From Selenomonas sp. (lineage in GTDB: Bacteria > Bacillota_C > Negativicutes > Selenomonadales > Selenomonadaceae): a stretch of DNA of 14,635 nucleotides. The stretch is from assembly GCF_024699275.1 (NCBI RefSeq), contig NZ_JAILPX010000122.1, forward strand, positions 1 to 14,635, read 5' to 3'. This document shows, piece after piece, positions 14,621 through 14,635 of the stretch (its first letter is position 1; every line of letters begins with the position of its first letter). The position numbers and the translations under genes are program-made. The notes under the pieces are model-generated. The model saw only the letters and a list, made by a program, of their open reading frames with translations, had not been told where the DNA came from and made no database searches.

Positions 14621-14626
14621 AGTATA
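14621..14626 (-). promoter_or_regulatory. -10 element of the operon promoter at the window edge
   Basis: TATACT on the minus strand (14626-14621), 5 of 6 to the consensus, lies about 30 bases upstream of the small DNA-binding protein start. The matching -35 would fall beyond base 14635 and cannot be checked. Confidence 0.4.
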
Positions 14627-14635
14627 TTTACATGC

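Noticed and set aside
1..14635. CRISPR arrays and insertion sequences
   Set aside because: No regularly spaced direct repeats with spacers, transposase reading frames or IS-type terminal repeats were found; the only close tandem repeat is the tRNA-Gly pair.

Overview
The window looks like chromosomal DNA from a low-to-mid GC Firmicutes-type bacterium, most likely a member of the Negativicutes (Selenomonas-like). This placement is inferred from a T-box leader in front of trpS, strong AGGAGG-type ribosome binding sites, sigma-A style promoters and a family-41 (OGT-like) glycosyltransferase. No phylogenetic search was possible. No mobile element, CRISPR array or integrase was seen.

Layout. (1) 1-239: two tandem tRNA-Gly(GCC) genes on the minus strand (the first is cut by the window edge), driven by a perfect-consensus promoter with an A-tract UP element. 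(2) 314-4810, minus: a very large SF1 (UPF1-like) helicase with a C-terminal Vsr/MTES_1575-like nuclease fold whose catalytic acidic residues appear to be replaced. Its start region is a cluster of DnaA-box-like 9-mers. (3) 4980-6336, plus: promoter, a tryptophan T-box riboswitch with its terminator, and trpS. (4) 6354-6437: a long hairpin terminator shared by the convergent trpS and the cstA-uxaC operon. (5) 6456-9789, minus: a probable operon reading CstA-family transporter, a divergent glucuronate isomerase (uxaC), and a YbjN-like protein. (6) 9790-9968: a divergent control region with two promoters and a 9-bp inverted repeat, one copy at each promoter. (7) 9969-10760, plus: a TSUP (TauE/SafE) permease. 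(8) 10761-11002: a structured non-coding stretch bracketed by two related palindromes. (9) 11003-14592, minus: a probable four-gene operon reading small excisionase-like DNA-binding protein, membrane-anchored YkuE-like metallophosphoesterase, OGT-family glycosyltransferase, and degenerate methyltransferase-like protein. The last two are translationally coupled by an ATGA overlap.

How the genes work together. trpS expression is set by uncharged tRNA-Trp through the T-box. The cstA-uxaC operon probably brings in a small carbon compound and isomerises a hexuronate, possibly under a regulator shared with the TSUP permease. The glycosyltransferase and its methyltransferase-like partner probably act together on protein glycosylation at or near the cell surface. 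The helicase stands alone. Its domain order resembles helicase-nuclease proteins reported in phage defence, but nothing next to it makes a recognisable defence island.
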